A stretch of DNA of 64,000 nucleotides. Source: Candidatus Sulfotelmatobacter sp. Its GTDB lineage: Bacteria > Acidobacteriota > Terriglobia > Terriglobales > Acidobacteriaceae. A model generated the notes under the pieces. That model saw only the letters and a program-made list of their open reading frames with translations, ran no database searches and was not told where the DNA came from. This document shows, one piece after another, positions 1 through 9,617 of this stretch; within the stretch, counting starts at the first letter, position 1; each line of letters opens with the position of its first letter. Location of the stretch: contig JADGNQ010000001.1 in NCBI GenBank assembly GCA_017883385.1, positions 62,001 through 126,000 of the forward strand, in the 5' to 3' direction. The translations under genes and the position numbers were made by a program.

Positions 1-358
1 CGATGGCGAGCTTGAATATGTGAATTGCGGCCACGTTCCTCCGCTGCTGGTGTGCGCCGGAGAGGTGATGCGACCTCCGCACGGGAATGTACCGGTGGGA
101 TTGCTGGCGGATGCGACTTTTGAAAGCGCGAGCTGTCAGATGAAATCCGGCGACCGCTTCATTCTAGTGACTGACGGCGTCACGGAAGCGGAGAACGCCA
201 TGGGAGATTTTTTCGAAGACTCGCGGTTGGAAGCGGCTGCGTGCAAGTCCCCGACTCTGGAAGGGATTTTTTCGGCCGTGTCGGATTTCTGTGCAGGAAA
301 TCCACTGAGCGACGATTGCACGGTGGTAGAGCTGTGCTACACCAGCGCAGACGATTAG
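1..358 (+). CDS. C-terminal part of a PP2C/SpoIIE (RsbU-like) serine phosphatase, truncated by window start
   Basis: Frame is open from the window edge (DGELEYVNCGHVPPLLV...LLADATFE...GDRFILVTDGVTEAEN...SDDCTVVEL), typical of SpoIIE C-terminal motifs. Confidence 0.85.
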   Translation, partial: DGELEYVNCGHVPPLLVCAGEVMRPPHGNVPVGLLADATFESASCQMKSGDRFILVTDGVTEAENAMGDFFEDSRLEAAACKSPTLEGIFSAVSDFCAGNPLSDDCTVVELCYTSADD

Positions 359-401
359 TTTCCTGTTCCTCCGCAGCCTCAGCCAATCAGACTAGCCCAA
401 C

Positions 402-2807
402 TCAGGACACCGTGACTCTATAGTCCGTGCCTTCCCACCGATCCTCCTTGGGCCAGTAGAAAGTGAATATGGCCTGGCCTCCAACCGGCAGCGAGTCAGT
501 GGGCAAGTCGAGGGTGTAGATGCCGAGTCCGGTGTCGCGCGTGTCGGTATCGTGCGAGGTCGCCCATCCGTCAATGCTCCAGTGCACACGGCCGGGTGAG
601 AGCAACACGATGCGCAGCGTCTTGTTGCGTGGGATGGAGCGCGTTTTGTTATTAAACCTCCAGCCGAAGATTTGCCGTACATGTTTCTCAATCAAATAGC
701 GTTTTACGGTCTGTGGTGGCTGGTCGAAAACCTTGCCGTCTCGAATCGAACGGCGGAGCTTGATGTACTCGGAATGAGCCCAGACCAGCGGGCAGGCTGA
801 ACCGGTGGGCTTTCCGCGGAACAGCTCTAGAGCGGGAATGTCGGCCGCGTCCCAGACCTGTTCAGGCAGCAGTCGGCTTTGTCCAGTGGTGGAATTCTCG
901 ATGACAGTGAGCAGAGCCTCGGCTTCATCGGGGTGCCCAGCGGCGAGCGCGTAGTGGGCACGCTCGCCTGCGAGCAAGGGCCAGGCGCGACCGATGCCAG
1001 TGCCATCGAAGGCGGAGCCGTCTTTGTGTTCGCCGTAGCCATCGCCGTTGTAGCGATACCAGCACGGGCCCTGGGGCAACTCAACGGCGAGCAGCGCGTC
1101 GATGGCGCGCAGCGTATTCAGAATGCGCGGATCATCGGGCGCGCGCAGTCCGAAACGCACCAGCGCCAGCGCGTCGGGACTGATGATGTGATAGGCGCGC
1201 TCGTCATCCTGCCCCGGCGGACGATTCTTGATTGGGACGAATCCTTGCGTGGGCGACGCCGCGCCGTCCGTGTCGGGCGGGGCGATGCGCACGTAATAGC
1301 CATCAATACCGAGTTGCTGCGCCAGATCGCCCCCGGTGGCGTAGACCCAGCGCTCGATATTGTCGTTCCAGGCGTCGGCCGTATCGCGCATGGTCTGGGC
1401 TTGTTCGGCGTGTCCGGTGAGATCGGCGATATCGGCCGCGGCCAGCAGCGCTGAAATCTCAGCCGCGAGCGTGAATGGGGAATAGCCTCCATCTTCTTCC
1501 CAGCGATCCTGCTGGGTTACGGGACCGTTCCTCACAATGAAACTGGCGGCGTTGCGTACCATGGGCCACCAGCGGTCCAGCCTTCCCAGCGGTTCGGGGG
1601 CCTCGCGCCTCAGGAGATCGACAAGCAGGATGGGGAACGCGGTTTCGTCCATCTGAATGCCGCTCCAGTAAGGACGTCCGTCGAGCCAAAGATTCTGTGC
1701 CCAGTTGCCCGCAGCCTCCTGCGTAGCTTCGAGGTAGCGAAGCACGCGGACAGAGTCGGTAACGGCTCCGGCGGCCAGGAGCGCGCCAGCGGTTTCGACC
1801 AGATCGCGCGGCCACACAAGATGGTACCCGCCGAGGTCTTCGTCGCCCTTGTTGAAGCCCCAGGGTATCGAGAGGCTGGCGATGATGCCACCGAGAAAAT
1901 CCTTGGACTCGTGGGTGCGCAGCACTGCCGTCGAGGAACGGTAAAGATCGTACTGCCGTTTGGGTTCGTCGAGGTTGAGCAGTTTGGTCTGCCAGTTGCG
2001 CCACTGCGAGACGTAGTGTTGGCGAGTCTCTGTGTAGTCCTCGAACAACGTGGAGCGAGCCTGCTGTCCCGCCTCAGTCCAAATGGAACCAAAGCCGAGC
2101 GCCAGCACGAACTCACCGTTGCAAGCGGCGAGATCGACTTCTCCGGTGAAGGCAATGTTGCCGTTTTCGGCGTGGGTGTAGTCCCACTCCATCTGAAAAT
2201 GCTGAGAGAGATCCTGCCAACCATCGGATGCGCCAACGAATCCGACGGACATCTTCTTCCACGGCGCAGAGGCTGCCAATGACAGAGTAGCGCCGTCGCG
2301 CTGGGCGAAGAACATGGGGAAGCCCTTGTAGTCGCCGATCCAGCCGGTATTGCCGTATCCGCAGTTGGCTAGATGGGGCGAGAGCACGGCATAGAGGTGG
2401 TAGTCGGAAAGTTGCCCTTGCAGCGGTTCGAACCGGATCTTCTGCAGAACGACGTTGCGATACGGATCGGTCAGGACTTCCTTGTGAATGCGGTAGCGCC
2501 CGCTGTTATCGGTGTTGGTCAGTTCGAAGGCGGGAATCCCCGGCTCGAACGGACGGTTCTCGAAGGTGCAGTGGCGTTTCTCTTCGGAGAAGAAATCGCG
2601 ACCGTTGGTGACGATGAATCCCAGGTCGCGGGTGCAGGCCTGGTCGACACGAGGAAAGTAGACTTCGTTGAGGATTCCGTGACTCAGCGTGAACCAGACT
2701 TTGCTGTGCTGGTTGAGTGCCGTGCCGGCGCCGGTTTTGGCGCTCGATGTCCAGCGCGGCGGAATGCCCGGCCAACCTGGGGCATAGCCTATCGGGGAAT
2801 CACTCAT
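402..2807 (-). CDS. Glucan 1,4-alpha-glucosidase (GH15 glucoamylase)
   Basis: Long ORF; motifs GYHLVWPRDLVETAGALLAAG, NLWLDGRPYWSGIQMDETAFPI, GRAWPLLAGERAHYALAAG. Start MSDSPIGYAPGWPGIPPRW at 2807 preferred over 2849. Confidence 0.92.
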   Translation of the reverse strand: MSDSPIGYAPGWPGIPPRWTSSAKTGAGTALNQHSKVWFTLSHGILNEVYFPRVDQACTRDLGFIVTNGRDFFSEEKRHCTFENRPFEPGIPAFELTNTDNSGRYRIHKEVLTDPYRNVVLQKIRFEPLQGQLSDYHLYAVLSPHLANCGYGNTGWIGDYKGFPMFFAQRDGATLSLAASAPWKKMSVGFVGASDGWQDLSQHFQMEWDYTHAENGNIAFTGEVDLAACNGEFVLALGFGSIWTEAGQQARSTLFEDYTETRQHYVSQWRNWQTKLLNLDEPKRQYDLYRSSTAVLRTHESKDFLGGIIASLSIPWGFNKGDEDLGGYHLVWPRDLVETAGALLAAGAVTDSVRVLRYLEATQEAAGNWAQNLWLDGRPYWSGIQMDETAFPILLVDLLRREAPEPLGRLDRWWPMVRNAASFIVRNGPVTQQDRWEEDGGYSPFTLAAEISALLAAADIADLTGHAEQAQTMRDTADAWNDNIERWVYATGGDLAQQLGIDGYYVRIAPPDTDGAASPTQGFVPIKNRPPGQDDERAYHIISPDALALVRFGLRAPDDPRILNTLRAIDALLAVELPQGPCWYRYNGDGYGEHKDGSAFDGTGIGRAWPLLAGERAHYALAAGHPDEAEALLTVIENSTTGQSRLLPEQVWDAADIPALELFRGKPTGSACPLVWAHSEYIKLRRSIRDGKVFDQPPQTVKRYLIEKHVRQIFGWRFNNKTRSIPRNKTLRIVLLSPGRVHWSIDGWATSHDTDTRDTGLGIYTLDLPTDSLPVGGQAIFTFYWPKEDRWEGTDYRVTVS

Positions 2808-2975
2808 AGAAGACTCTGCCCTCGAGCCGAAGATACGTCCGCGGCGCAATTGACAAATGTTTTACAAGGCGAGACTGTCACTTCTGCGGCAGGCGTCATC
2901 AAAAGTAAGTGGACCAGAGATGTAAATGGCAACCAAGCTCAGATCAACGATCATAGACCACACGAGCGCGAAAGC

Positions 2976-3839
2976 ATGGCCAAAACATTAGATTCGCGGG
3001 TGTGGAGCATAGTAACAGTCCTGTGCGCCTGTTGCGCTGTGTGCGTCATGGCGGGAGCCGAGGATCTCCCCAGAGTAGCCCTAGCTTCGCCGCTCGATCA
3101 CGGGTTCTCCGGCCTCTACAATCTCGATTTCGTGGGGGCACAGAAGGATTTTGCAGCGTGGCAAACGCAGCATCCCGATGATCCGGTGGGCCCGGTCAGC
3201 GAAGCGGCGGGCTTCTTGTTTTCGGAGTTCAACCGATTGGGAGTGTTGGAGGCGCAGTTCTACGAGAATGACGACGCATTCACAGATCGGCCAAAACTGA
3301 AGGCCGATCCGGCACTCCGAGAACGGTTCCAGGTCGCGATCGGGCGGGCGGAAACCTTGGCGCATGCTCGGCTGGCAAAAGATCCCAAAGATCGCGATGC
3401 GCTCTTTGCCCTGACCTTGTCATCAGGCCTGCAAGCCGACTACGCGGCGCTCATCGAAAAGCGGAACCTGGCCTCTCTGCACTTCACGAAGAAAGCCTCC
3501 GCCTCGGCGCAGCAGTTGCTGGCAGTTTGTCACGATTGCTACGACGCGTTGCTGGCAACCGGCTTCAGCAAGTACATCATTGGCAGCATGGCAGCTCCGG
3601 TGCGCTGGATCCTTCGCATGGGAGGCTTGCCCGCCGACAAGCAGGGCGGCATTGCCGACTTGCAAACGACGGCCGAGCATGGGCATTACCTCGCGCCATT
3701 TGCGCGAATTTTGTTGGCGATCGCTTACGTCCGGGAGAAAGATAAGCCGAAAGCTCTGCAGCTGCTTACCGGGTTGCGCAGCGAGTTCCCTGGCAATACG
3801 CTGTTTCCGCGTGAGATTGCGCGCTTGGCAGGCCACTGA
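2976..3839 (+). CDS. Exported TPR-like hypothetical protein
   Basis: 288-codon frame with N-terminal signal-like segment (MAKTLDSRVWSIVTVLCACCAVCVMAGAED) and helical-repeat-like body. The longer ORF from 2373 overlaps GH15 antisense. Confidence 0.7.
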   Translation: MAKTLDSRVWSIVTVLCACCAVCVMAGAEDLPRVALASPLDHGFSGLYNLDFVGAQKDFAAWQTQHPDDPVGPVSEAAGFLFSEFNRLGVLEAQFYENDDAFTDRPKLKADPALRERFQVAIGRAETLAHARLAKDPKDRDALFALTLSSGLQADYAALIEKRNLASLHFTKKASASAQQLLAVCHDCYDALLATGFSKYIIGSMAAPVRWILRMGGLPADKQGGIADLQTTAEHGHYLAPFARILLAIAYVREKDKPKALQLLTGLRSEFPGNTLFPREIARLAGH

Positions 3840-3927
3840 GGGCGCCGCAAAAGGCCTTCGTCCTCGAACTGTTTTTCCACTGACAAAGCCATTCTTTCCG
3901 CGGTTCATTCATCAGAAATTCACCCGT

Positions 3928-3945
3928 TTGTAACCCTCCTGTAAC
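3928..3945 (+). promoter_or_regulatory. Candidate Pho box (TTGTAAC-N4-CTGTAAC) upstream of pstS
   Basis: Two 7-mers spaced 11 bp apart, 48 bp before pstS; same architecture at 12708-12725 before pstC. Confidence 0.55.
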
Positions 3946-3993
3946 ACCGCGCCGATAGAACGAGGACATCGATACCTAAGGAGGAATTACCTG

Positions 3994-5013
3994 GTGATGC
4001 GCAAAATCGTCCTGCTGTTGGTGTGCGGCCTCTTGACCCTGTCGGCCGTGGGGCAGACTACGCTGAACGGAGCCGGCGCGACGTTCCCCTATCCGATTTA
4101 CTCGAAGTGGTTCAGCGAATACCATAAGATCCATCCCGAGGTTCAAATCAACTATCAGTCCATCGGAAGCGGCGGCGGAATCCGCCAGGTAACGGAAGCA
4201 ACGGTCGAGTTTGGCGCCAGCGACATGCCCATGACCGACGATCAGCTTAAAGAAGCCAGCACCAAGCTCAAGACCAAGGTACTCAACCTTCCGACGGTTC
4301 TGGGCGCCGACGTGCCTGCCTACAACATCCCGGGTGTGACCGGCGAAGTGAAGTTCACTCCAGAAGTCCTGGCCGGAATTTTTCTGGGTAGGATTTCGAA
4401 CTGGAATGACGCGGCCATCGCCAAGGACAATCCGGGCGTGAAGTTCCCCAATCAGGAGATTGTGGTTGTCCACCGTTCCGACGGCAGTGGGACGACGTTC
4501 ATCTGGACTGACTACCTTTCCAAAGTCAGCCCTGATTGGAAGAGCCAAGTGGGCGCCAACACTTCGGTGAAGTGGCCCAAAGGGCTCGGTGCAAAAGGCA
4601 ACGAAGGGGTGTCCGGGTCGATTCGGCAACTGCCGGGCTCCATCGGCTACGTTGAGCTGATCTATGCCGTGCAAAACAACATCCCGTACGGCAGCGTGAG
4701 AAACTCCGCCGGCGTGTTCGTGAAAGCGACGCTGGAAGGCGTATCTGCGGCTGCGGCTTCAGCTCCGAAAATGCCCGCAGATTTCCGCGTCTCCATCACC
4801 AATGCTCCAGGGAAGGACGCCTATCCGATTTCGAGTTTCACGTGGCTTCTGATTCCGGCGCAATCGAAGGACGCAGCGAAGGGTAAGATCCTGGCCGACT
4901 TTCTGAACTGGATGGTCACGGACGGCCAGAAAATGACATCTGCGTTGGCTTACGCGTCTCTGCCGGATACCGTGGCGGCGAAAGAGAAAGACACAATCAA
5001 GCTGGTCAAGTAA
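3994..5013 (+). CDS. pstS: Phosphate ABC transporter substrate-binding protein
   Basis: LNGAGATFPYPIYSKWFSEY, INYQSIGSGGGIRQV, VVHRSDGSGTTFIWTDYLSKVS; AAGGAGG RBS upstream. ATG at 3997 is an alternative start. Confidence 0.97.
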   Translation: MMRKIVLLLVCGLLTLSAVGQTTLNGAGATFPYPIYSKWFSEYHKIHPEVQINYQSIGSGGGIRQVTEATVEFGASDMPMTDDQLKEASTKLKTKVLNLPTVLGADVPAYNIPGVTGEVKFTPEVLAGIFLGRISNWNDAAIAKDNPGVKFPNQEIVVVHRSDGSGTTFIWTDYLSKVSPDWKSQVGANTSVKWPKGLGAKGNEGVSGSIRQLPGSIGYVELIYAVQNNIPYGSVRNSAGVFVKATLEGVSAAAASAPKMPADFRVSITNAPGKDAYPISSFTWLLIPAQSKDAAKGKILADFLNWMVTDGQKMTSALAYASLPDTVAAKEKDTIKLVK

Positions 5014-5059
5014 ACCCGCGAGCACGGGGTGTTTCCATTCACCGTAGGAAAAAAGGAGA

Positions 5060-6862
5060 GTGATGATGAAGGCTGCGTGGAAGGTGTGTGCAATTCTGTT
5101 TCTGGCGACGGCGCTGGTCGGGCAAACCAGCACCGCGACCAAACCTAAGAAGGCTGCGGCGCTGACGGCGGCAGACGTACAGTCGCTGAAGGACGCGATT
5201 GCGTCCCAGCAAGCTGCTCTGGCGCAGCAGCAGCAACAGATTCAGGAACTGCGCGATGAGTTGCGCCACAAGGATCAGACCGTACAGCAGGCCCAGACCG
5301 CCGCCAGCGATGCTGCGGGCAAAGCGGACGCGGCGCAGGCTCAAGCTGCGCAGCAACAGGAAACGGTCACCGTGCTGAAAAGCGACGTGACCGACCTGAA
5401 GAGCGGGATGGCTAACACCGTCATGACGCTGCAGGAGACGCAGAAGAGCATTTCGGATCCTCCCACGGCGCTCCATGTGAAAGGGATCACGATCACACCG
5501 GGCGGTTTCCTGGCGGCCGAATTTGTGCGCCGCTCGCGGGCGCTGGGTTCGGATATCAACACGCCATTCAACAGCATCACCATGCCTGGCGCATCAGCCA
5601 GCACCATGTCAGAATTCTTCGGTTCTGGCCGCCAGTCGCGCGTGTCTATGCTCGCGGAAGGCCGGTTGAAGAGCGCGAAGGTGACGGGCTATGTGGAAGC
5701 TGACTTCCTCTCCGCGGGCGTGACCTCCAACAACAACCAGAGCAACAGCTACACGATGCGGCAGCGTCAGGTGTGGGGTCAGGCAGCCTTTGACAACGGG
5801 TGGAGCTTCACCGGCGGGCAGATGTGGAGCCTGGTCACAGAGACCAAACACGGCGTGGACAACCGCACAGAAGCGCTGCCCATGACCATCGACGCGCAGT
5901 ATAACGTTGGTTTCAGCTGGGCACGTCAGTATGGGCTGCGCGTGGCGAAGAAATTCGGCAACAAGGCCTGGTTGGCGGTCTCGATGGAGAACCCGCAGGC
6001 TACCGTCACCACTCACAACAACGGCAACAATTTCTTAGTGGGTTCGGTCGGAACAGGCGGCGGGCTCTACAACCTCAACGCCAATTACTCATTCAACCCA
6101 TCGCCCGACATTGTAGCCAAGCTCGTGTTTGAGCCCGGCTTCGGACACTACGAAATCTTCGGAGTGTACAGCCGTTTCCGCGATCGCGTCTTTCCTTGCG
6201 GCGAGGCGTCGGCGACCTTCCCCTGCGGACCGGCGGGCGCGGACACTACGCCGAACGCATCCGGAGCCTTCAACAGTTCCAAGAACGGCGGCGGCATTGG
6301 TGCTAATGTCCGGTGGTCGTTCATGAACAAGCGCCTCGACTTCGGGTTGCATGGCTTCGGGGGCAGCGGAGTGGGTCGCTACGGATCCGGCGGGCTCCCC
6401 GACGCGTCGGTTCGTGCAGACGGAACGCTGGATCTGGTCAAGAGCTATCAGGGCCTGACTACTCTCGAGTGGCACGCACGGAAGGTTGATGTCTACTTCA
6501 ACGTAGGAGCTGAGTATGCCAGCCGTGCGGCTGGCTTTGATCCGTTTACCAATAAATATGTGGGGTACGGTTCTCCGAACTTCGCCAACTCGGGATGCTA
6601 CACCGAGATTCAGCCGGGTGCGGGAGGTTTTGCGGCCGGCGGTTTGGCCAATTGCACCGCCGACACACGCTTCCTCGTGGAGGGAACCGCGGGGTTCTGG
6701 TTCAAGCTGTACGATGGCTCGAAGGAAAAGGTAAACCGGGGCCGAGTGCAGTGGGGACCGCAGTTCTCGTACGTCGATCGCAACACGTGGTCAGGTGTAG
6801 GCGGGGAGCCGCACGGACTGGACGGCATGATCTTCACGTCGTTCCGTTATTACCTGCCATAG
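5060..6862 (+). CDS. DcaP-like outer-membrane porin with N-terminal coiled coil
   Basis: Signal peptide, Gln-rich coiled coil (QQAALAQQQQQIQELRDEL), then beta-barrel-like sequence ending FTSFRYYLP. Confidence 0.75.
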   Translation: MMMKAAWKVCAILFLATALVGQTSTATKPKKAAALTAADVQSLKDAIASQQAALAQQQQQIQELRDELRHKDQTVQQAQTAASDAAGKADAAQAQAAQQQETVTVLKSDVTDLKSGMANTVMTLQETQKSISDPPTALHVKGITITPGGFLAAEFVRRSRALGSDINTPFNSITMPGASASTMSEFFGSGRQSRVSMLAEGRLKSAKVTGYVEADFLSAGVTSNNNQSNSYTMRQRQVWGQAAFDNGWSFTGGQMWSLVTETKHGVDNRTEALPMTIDAQYNVGFSWARQYGLRVAKKFGNKAWLAVSMENPQATVTTHNNGNNFLVGSVGTGGGLYNLNANYSFNPSPDIVAKLVFEPGFGHYEIFGVYSRFRDRVFPCGEASATFPCGPAGADTTPNASGAFNSSKNGGGIGANVRWSFMNKRLDFGLHGFGGSGVGRYGSGGLPDASVRADGTLDLVKSYQGLTTLEWHARKVDVYFNVGAEYASRAAGFDPFTNKYVGYGSPNFANSGCYTEIQPGAGGFAAGGLANCTADTRFLVEGTAGFWFKLYDGSKEKVNRGRVQWGPQFSYVDRNTWSGVGGEPHGLDGMIFTSFRYYLP

Positions 6863-6908
6863 TTTACAGCCGGAGCCTGGCGCAACGTAGCCTGAACGAG
6901 TGATATCC

Positions 6909-6949
6909 ACCGGCACTTGGACGAAACGCTATCCGGGTGCCGGTTTTTC
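6909..6949 (+). terminator. Rho-independent terminator downstream of the porin gene
   Basis: Stem ACCGGCAC (6909-6916) / GTGCCGGT (6937-6944) followed by a T run. Confidence 0.65.
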
Positions 6950-7030
6950 CGTCTCGCCGCAGCGGAAGTGTCTGGCTTGAGTCGATGTCCTGCGGCGTGC
7001 GGTTGGATGCTTTATACTGAGGGTCCCGAT

Positions 7031-7429
7031 ATGCTTCCTCGGAAGGCACTGACCGGCTTCGTGCTCGCCTTAGTGTTGGTGTTCTCGCTTATACGGGGGT
7101 ATGGAGCAGAGCGGTCGTACGCCGCAGCGAGGATCGTTGACCTTCAGCAGAAGACGAGGGAGAAGGTTGATATGTACTTGGTTAATACGCCCGTCACAAC
7201 GGCTGTGCCTTACTTTGAGGTCTCCGTGGAGCTAAGGGAGACGGCCTATCTGGCAGAGTACACTCCGCGTCGCGCGGGGGAGGAGTTGCCGGAGGCGTGG
7301 AGAGTCGGAGAGACCGTTCAGTGCAGGGTCGAGAAGCATCACTTATACCTGCAGCGCCCCGACGGCACCGAAATGCAGTGGAGCATCACCAAGAAGTCTC
7401 TGATCGACCAGAACAAATCACACGAATGA
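7031..7429 (+). CDS. Small exported or membrane-anchored hypothetical protein between porin and ppk
   Basis: ATG at 7031 (MLPRKALTGFVLALVLVFSLIRGYGAERSY...). The ORF start at 6917 lies inside the terminator and is unlikely. Confidence 0.6.
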   Translation: MLPRKALTGFVLALVLVFSLIRGYGAERSYAAARIVDLQQKTREKVDMYLVNTPVTTAVPYFEVSVELRETAYLAEYTPRRAGEELPEAWRVGETVQCRVEKHHLYLQRPDGTEMQWSITKKSLIDQNKSHE

Positions 7430-7450
7430 TGCAGTAAGCGTGCGCCTTTC

Positions 7451-9610
7451 ATGGCTCGTATTTCGCTCGACAATCCACAGTACTACCTCAATCGCGACAC
7501 TTCCTGGCTCGCGTTCAACCGGCGTGTGCTCGAAGAGGCCGAGGATGAGGGCAACCCGCTTCTGGAGCGGTTGAAGTTTCTGTCGATTTCGGCGAGCAAC
7601 CTGGACGAATTCTTCGAAGTGCGCGTGGCTGCCATGGTGCAGCAGATCGAGGATGGATACAACGAGGCCGGTCCCGATGGCCTGACCTTGACTGAAAAAC
7701 GCGATCTGCTGAACAAGTTGACCCACGAATTCGTCGACGACCAGTATGACTGCTGGAATGCGCGGTTGCGTCCGGCGCTCTCGGAGAACGGAATTCGCGT
7801 GCTGGGCTTGCACGAGTTGGACTCCGACGCGCTGCGCTTCGTCGACGAATACTGCGAAAAGGAATTGGATCCTCTTCTTACGCCAGTGACTGTCGATCCG
7901 GCCCATCCCTTTCCACGGGTCATCAATAAGGCGCTGTGCGTGGGTTTTCTGTTGCGGCGGCGCCGGCGCTCGGCGCTGACCTACACCGGCGTCGTATCGG
8001 TCCCGCGAGCCTTGCCCCGGCTCGTGAGGCTGCCTTCGGAGGGCACTGCCGACTTCATATTCCTGGCGGATCTGGTCGCGCATCACGCCGTACGGATGTA
8101 TCACGGCTATGACATTGTTTCGTCGGCGCCCTTCCGAGTGACGCGCAACAGCAACCTCTATCTGGCAGAAGAGGAGGCGCGCAGCCTGCTGGAGTCGGTC
8201 CGCGCCGAGTTGCATAACCGGCGCAAGGGCGACGCCGTGCGCATGGAGATTGAAGCCGATGCCGATCCGGAGATTATTGACCGGTTACGTACGGTCTTCG
8301 AGCTTGATCCCTGGCAGGTGTTTCCGGTCAACGGGCCGGTTAACCTTTCACGCCTGTTCAATGTCTACGAGCAAGTGAAGCGGCCGGACCTCAAGTACCG
8401 CATTTTTTCGCCGCGCGAACTGCGGTTGACCTCGAAGTCGAAGGACTTGTTCGAGGAGTTGCGCGGGCACGACATCCTGCTGCATCACCCGTACGACTCT
8501 TATGATGCCGTGGTTTCGTTTATTGAGTCCGCGGCCGCGGACGAGCGTGTCCTTTCCATCAAACAGACTCTCTACCGTACTAGCGAACATTCCCTGATTG
8601 TGCCTTCTCTCATGGACGCCGCGTCCCGCAAGGAAGTCACGGCCGTTGTCGAACTCAAGGCTCGTTTCGATGAGGCCTCGAACATCCGCTGGGCCCGCGA
8701 TCTGGAAGACGCGGGTGTGCAGGTCTTCCACGGGTTGGTTGGGTTGAAGACTCACTGCAAGCTGTCGCTGTTGGTGCGGCGCGATCCGGATGGCGTGACC
8801 CGCAGTTATGCGCACATTGGTACCGGGAACTACAACACTACGACGGCTCGGATTTACACCGACCTCAGTCTGTTCACGGCGAATCCGGAAGTTACACGTG
8901 CGGTGCATGATGTGTTCAGCTTCCTGACCGCGTACGCCGAGAACCCCAGCTACGACCCGCTTCTGGTAGCTCCGCTCGATCTAGCAGAAAAATGTATCGC
9001 GCTGATCGAACGCGAAGCTGAGCACGCGCGCCAGGGGAAGGAGGGCCGCATTATCGCGAAGATGAATGCGCTCCTCGACAAGAACATTGTGCAGGCGCTG
9101 TATCGCGCTTCCCAGGCGGGGGTGGAGATCGACTTGATTGTCCGTGGCATTTGCGCACTCCGTGCGGGCGTGCGGGGGGTCAGCGATCACATTCGCGTGC
9201 GCAGCATTGTGGGGCGATTCCTCGAGCATAGCCGCATCTACTATTTCGCGAACGGCGGCGAAGAAGAGATCTACATGGGAAGCGCGGACTGGATGCCGCG
9301 CAATCTGTACGAGCGCGTCGAGGTGCTAGTGCCGCTGCGCGACGAGATGCTGCGGGAACGGGTGCGGCATGAGATTCTGGATGCCTACCTGGCCGACAAC
9401 CGCAAGGCGCGCTTGTTGCTCCGCGATGCGACCTATATCCGAGCCTGGCAGCCGTTGCAAGGCAGACGGAACCGTAAGCCGCCGACCGGAGCTGCAGCTT
9501 TCAGTTCGCAGGATTTCCTGATCAGCGTCGCGGAAGGGAAGCCTCCTGCTGGCTTGCCTGCAGCGGCTCCGCTGCGCAAGCGTAGGGTGCTAATGGGAAA
9601 GGAACGATAG
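7451..9610 (+). CDS. ppk1: Polyphosphate kinase 1
   Basis: YLNRDTSWLAFNRRVLEEA, SASNLDEFFEVR, HHPYDSYDAVVSFIESAA, HIGTGNYNTTTARIYTDLSLFTA. Confidence 0.97.
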   Translation: MARISLDNPQYYLNRDTSWLAFNRRVLEEAEDEGNPLLERLKFLSISASNLDEFFEVRVAAMVQQIEDGYNEAGPDGLTLTEKRDLLNKLTHEFVDDQYDCWNARLRPALSENGIRVLGLHELDSDALRFVDEYCEKELDPLLTPVTVDPAHPFPRVINKALCVGFLLRRRRRSALTYTGVVSVPRALPRLVRLPSEGTADFIFLADLVAHHAVRMYHGYDIVSSAPFRVTRNSNLYLAEEEARSLLESVRAELHNRRKGDAVRMEIEADADPEIIDRLRTVFELDPWQVFPVNGPVNLSRLFNVYEQVKRPDLKYRIFSPRELRLTSKSKDLFEELRGHDILLHHPYDSYDAVVSFIESAAADERVLSIKQTLYRTSEHSLIVPSLMDAASRKEVTAVVELKARFDEASNIRWARDLEDAGVQVFHGLVGLKTHCKLSLLVRRDPDGVTRSYAHIGTGNYNTTTARIYTDLSLFTANPEVTRAVHDVFSFLTAYAENPSYDPLLVAPLDLAEKCIALIEREAEHARQGKEGRIIAKMNALLDKNIVQALYRASQAGVEIDLIVRGICALRAGVRGVSDHIRVRSIVGRFLEHSRIYYFANGGEEEIYMGSADWMPRNLYERVEVLVPLRDEMLRERVRHEILDAYLADNRKARLLLRDATYIRAWQPLQGRRNRKPPTGAAAFSSQDFLISVAEGKPPAGLPAAAPLRKRRVLMGKER

Positions 9611-9617
9611 GCCCTCA

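Noticed and set aside
879-1454. 191-aa plus-strand ORF
   Set aside because: Antisense shadow of the GH15 glucoamylase.
5014-5059. Terminator between pstS and the porin gene
   Set aside because: AAACCC/GGGGTGTTT pairing is short and imperfect; kept unannotated.
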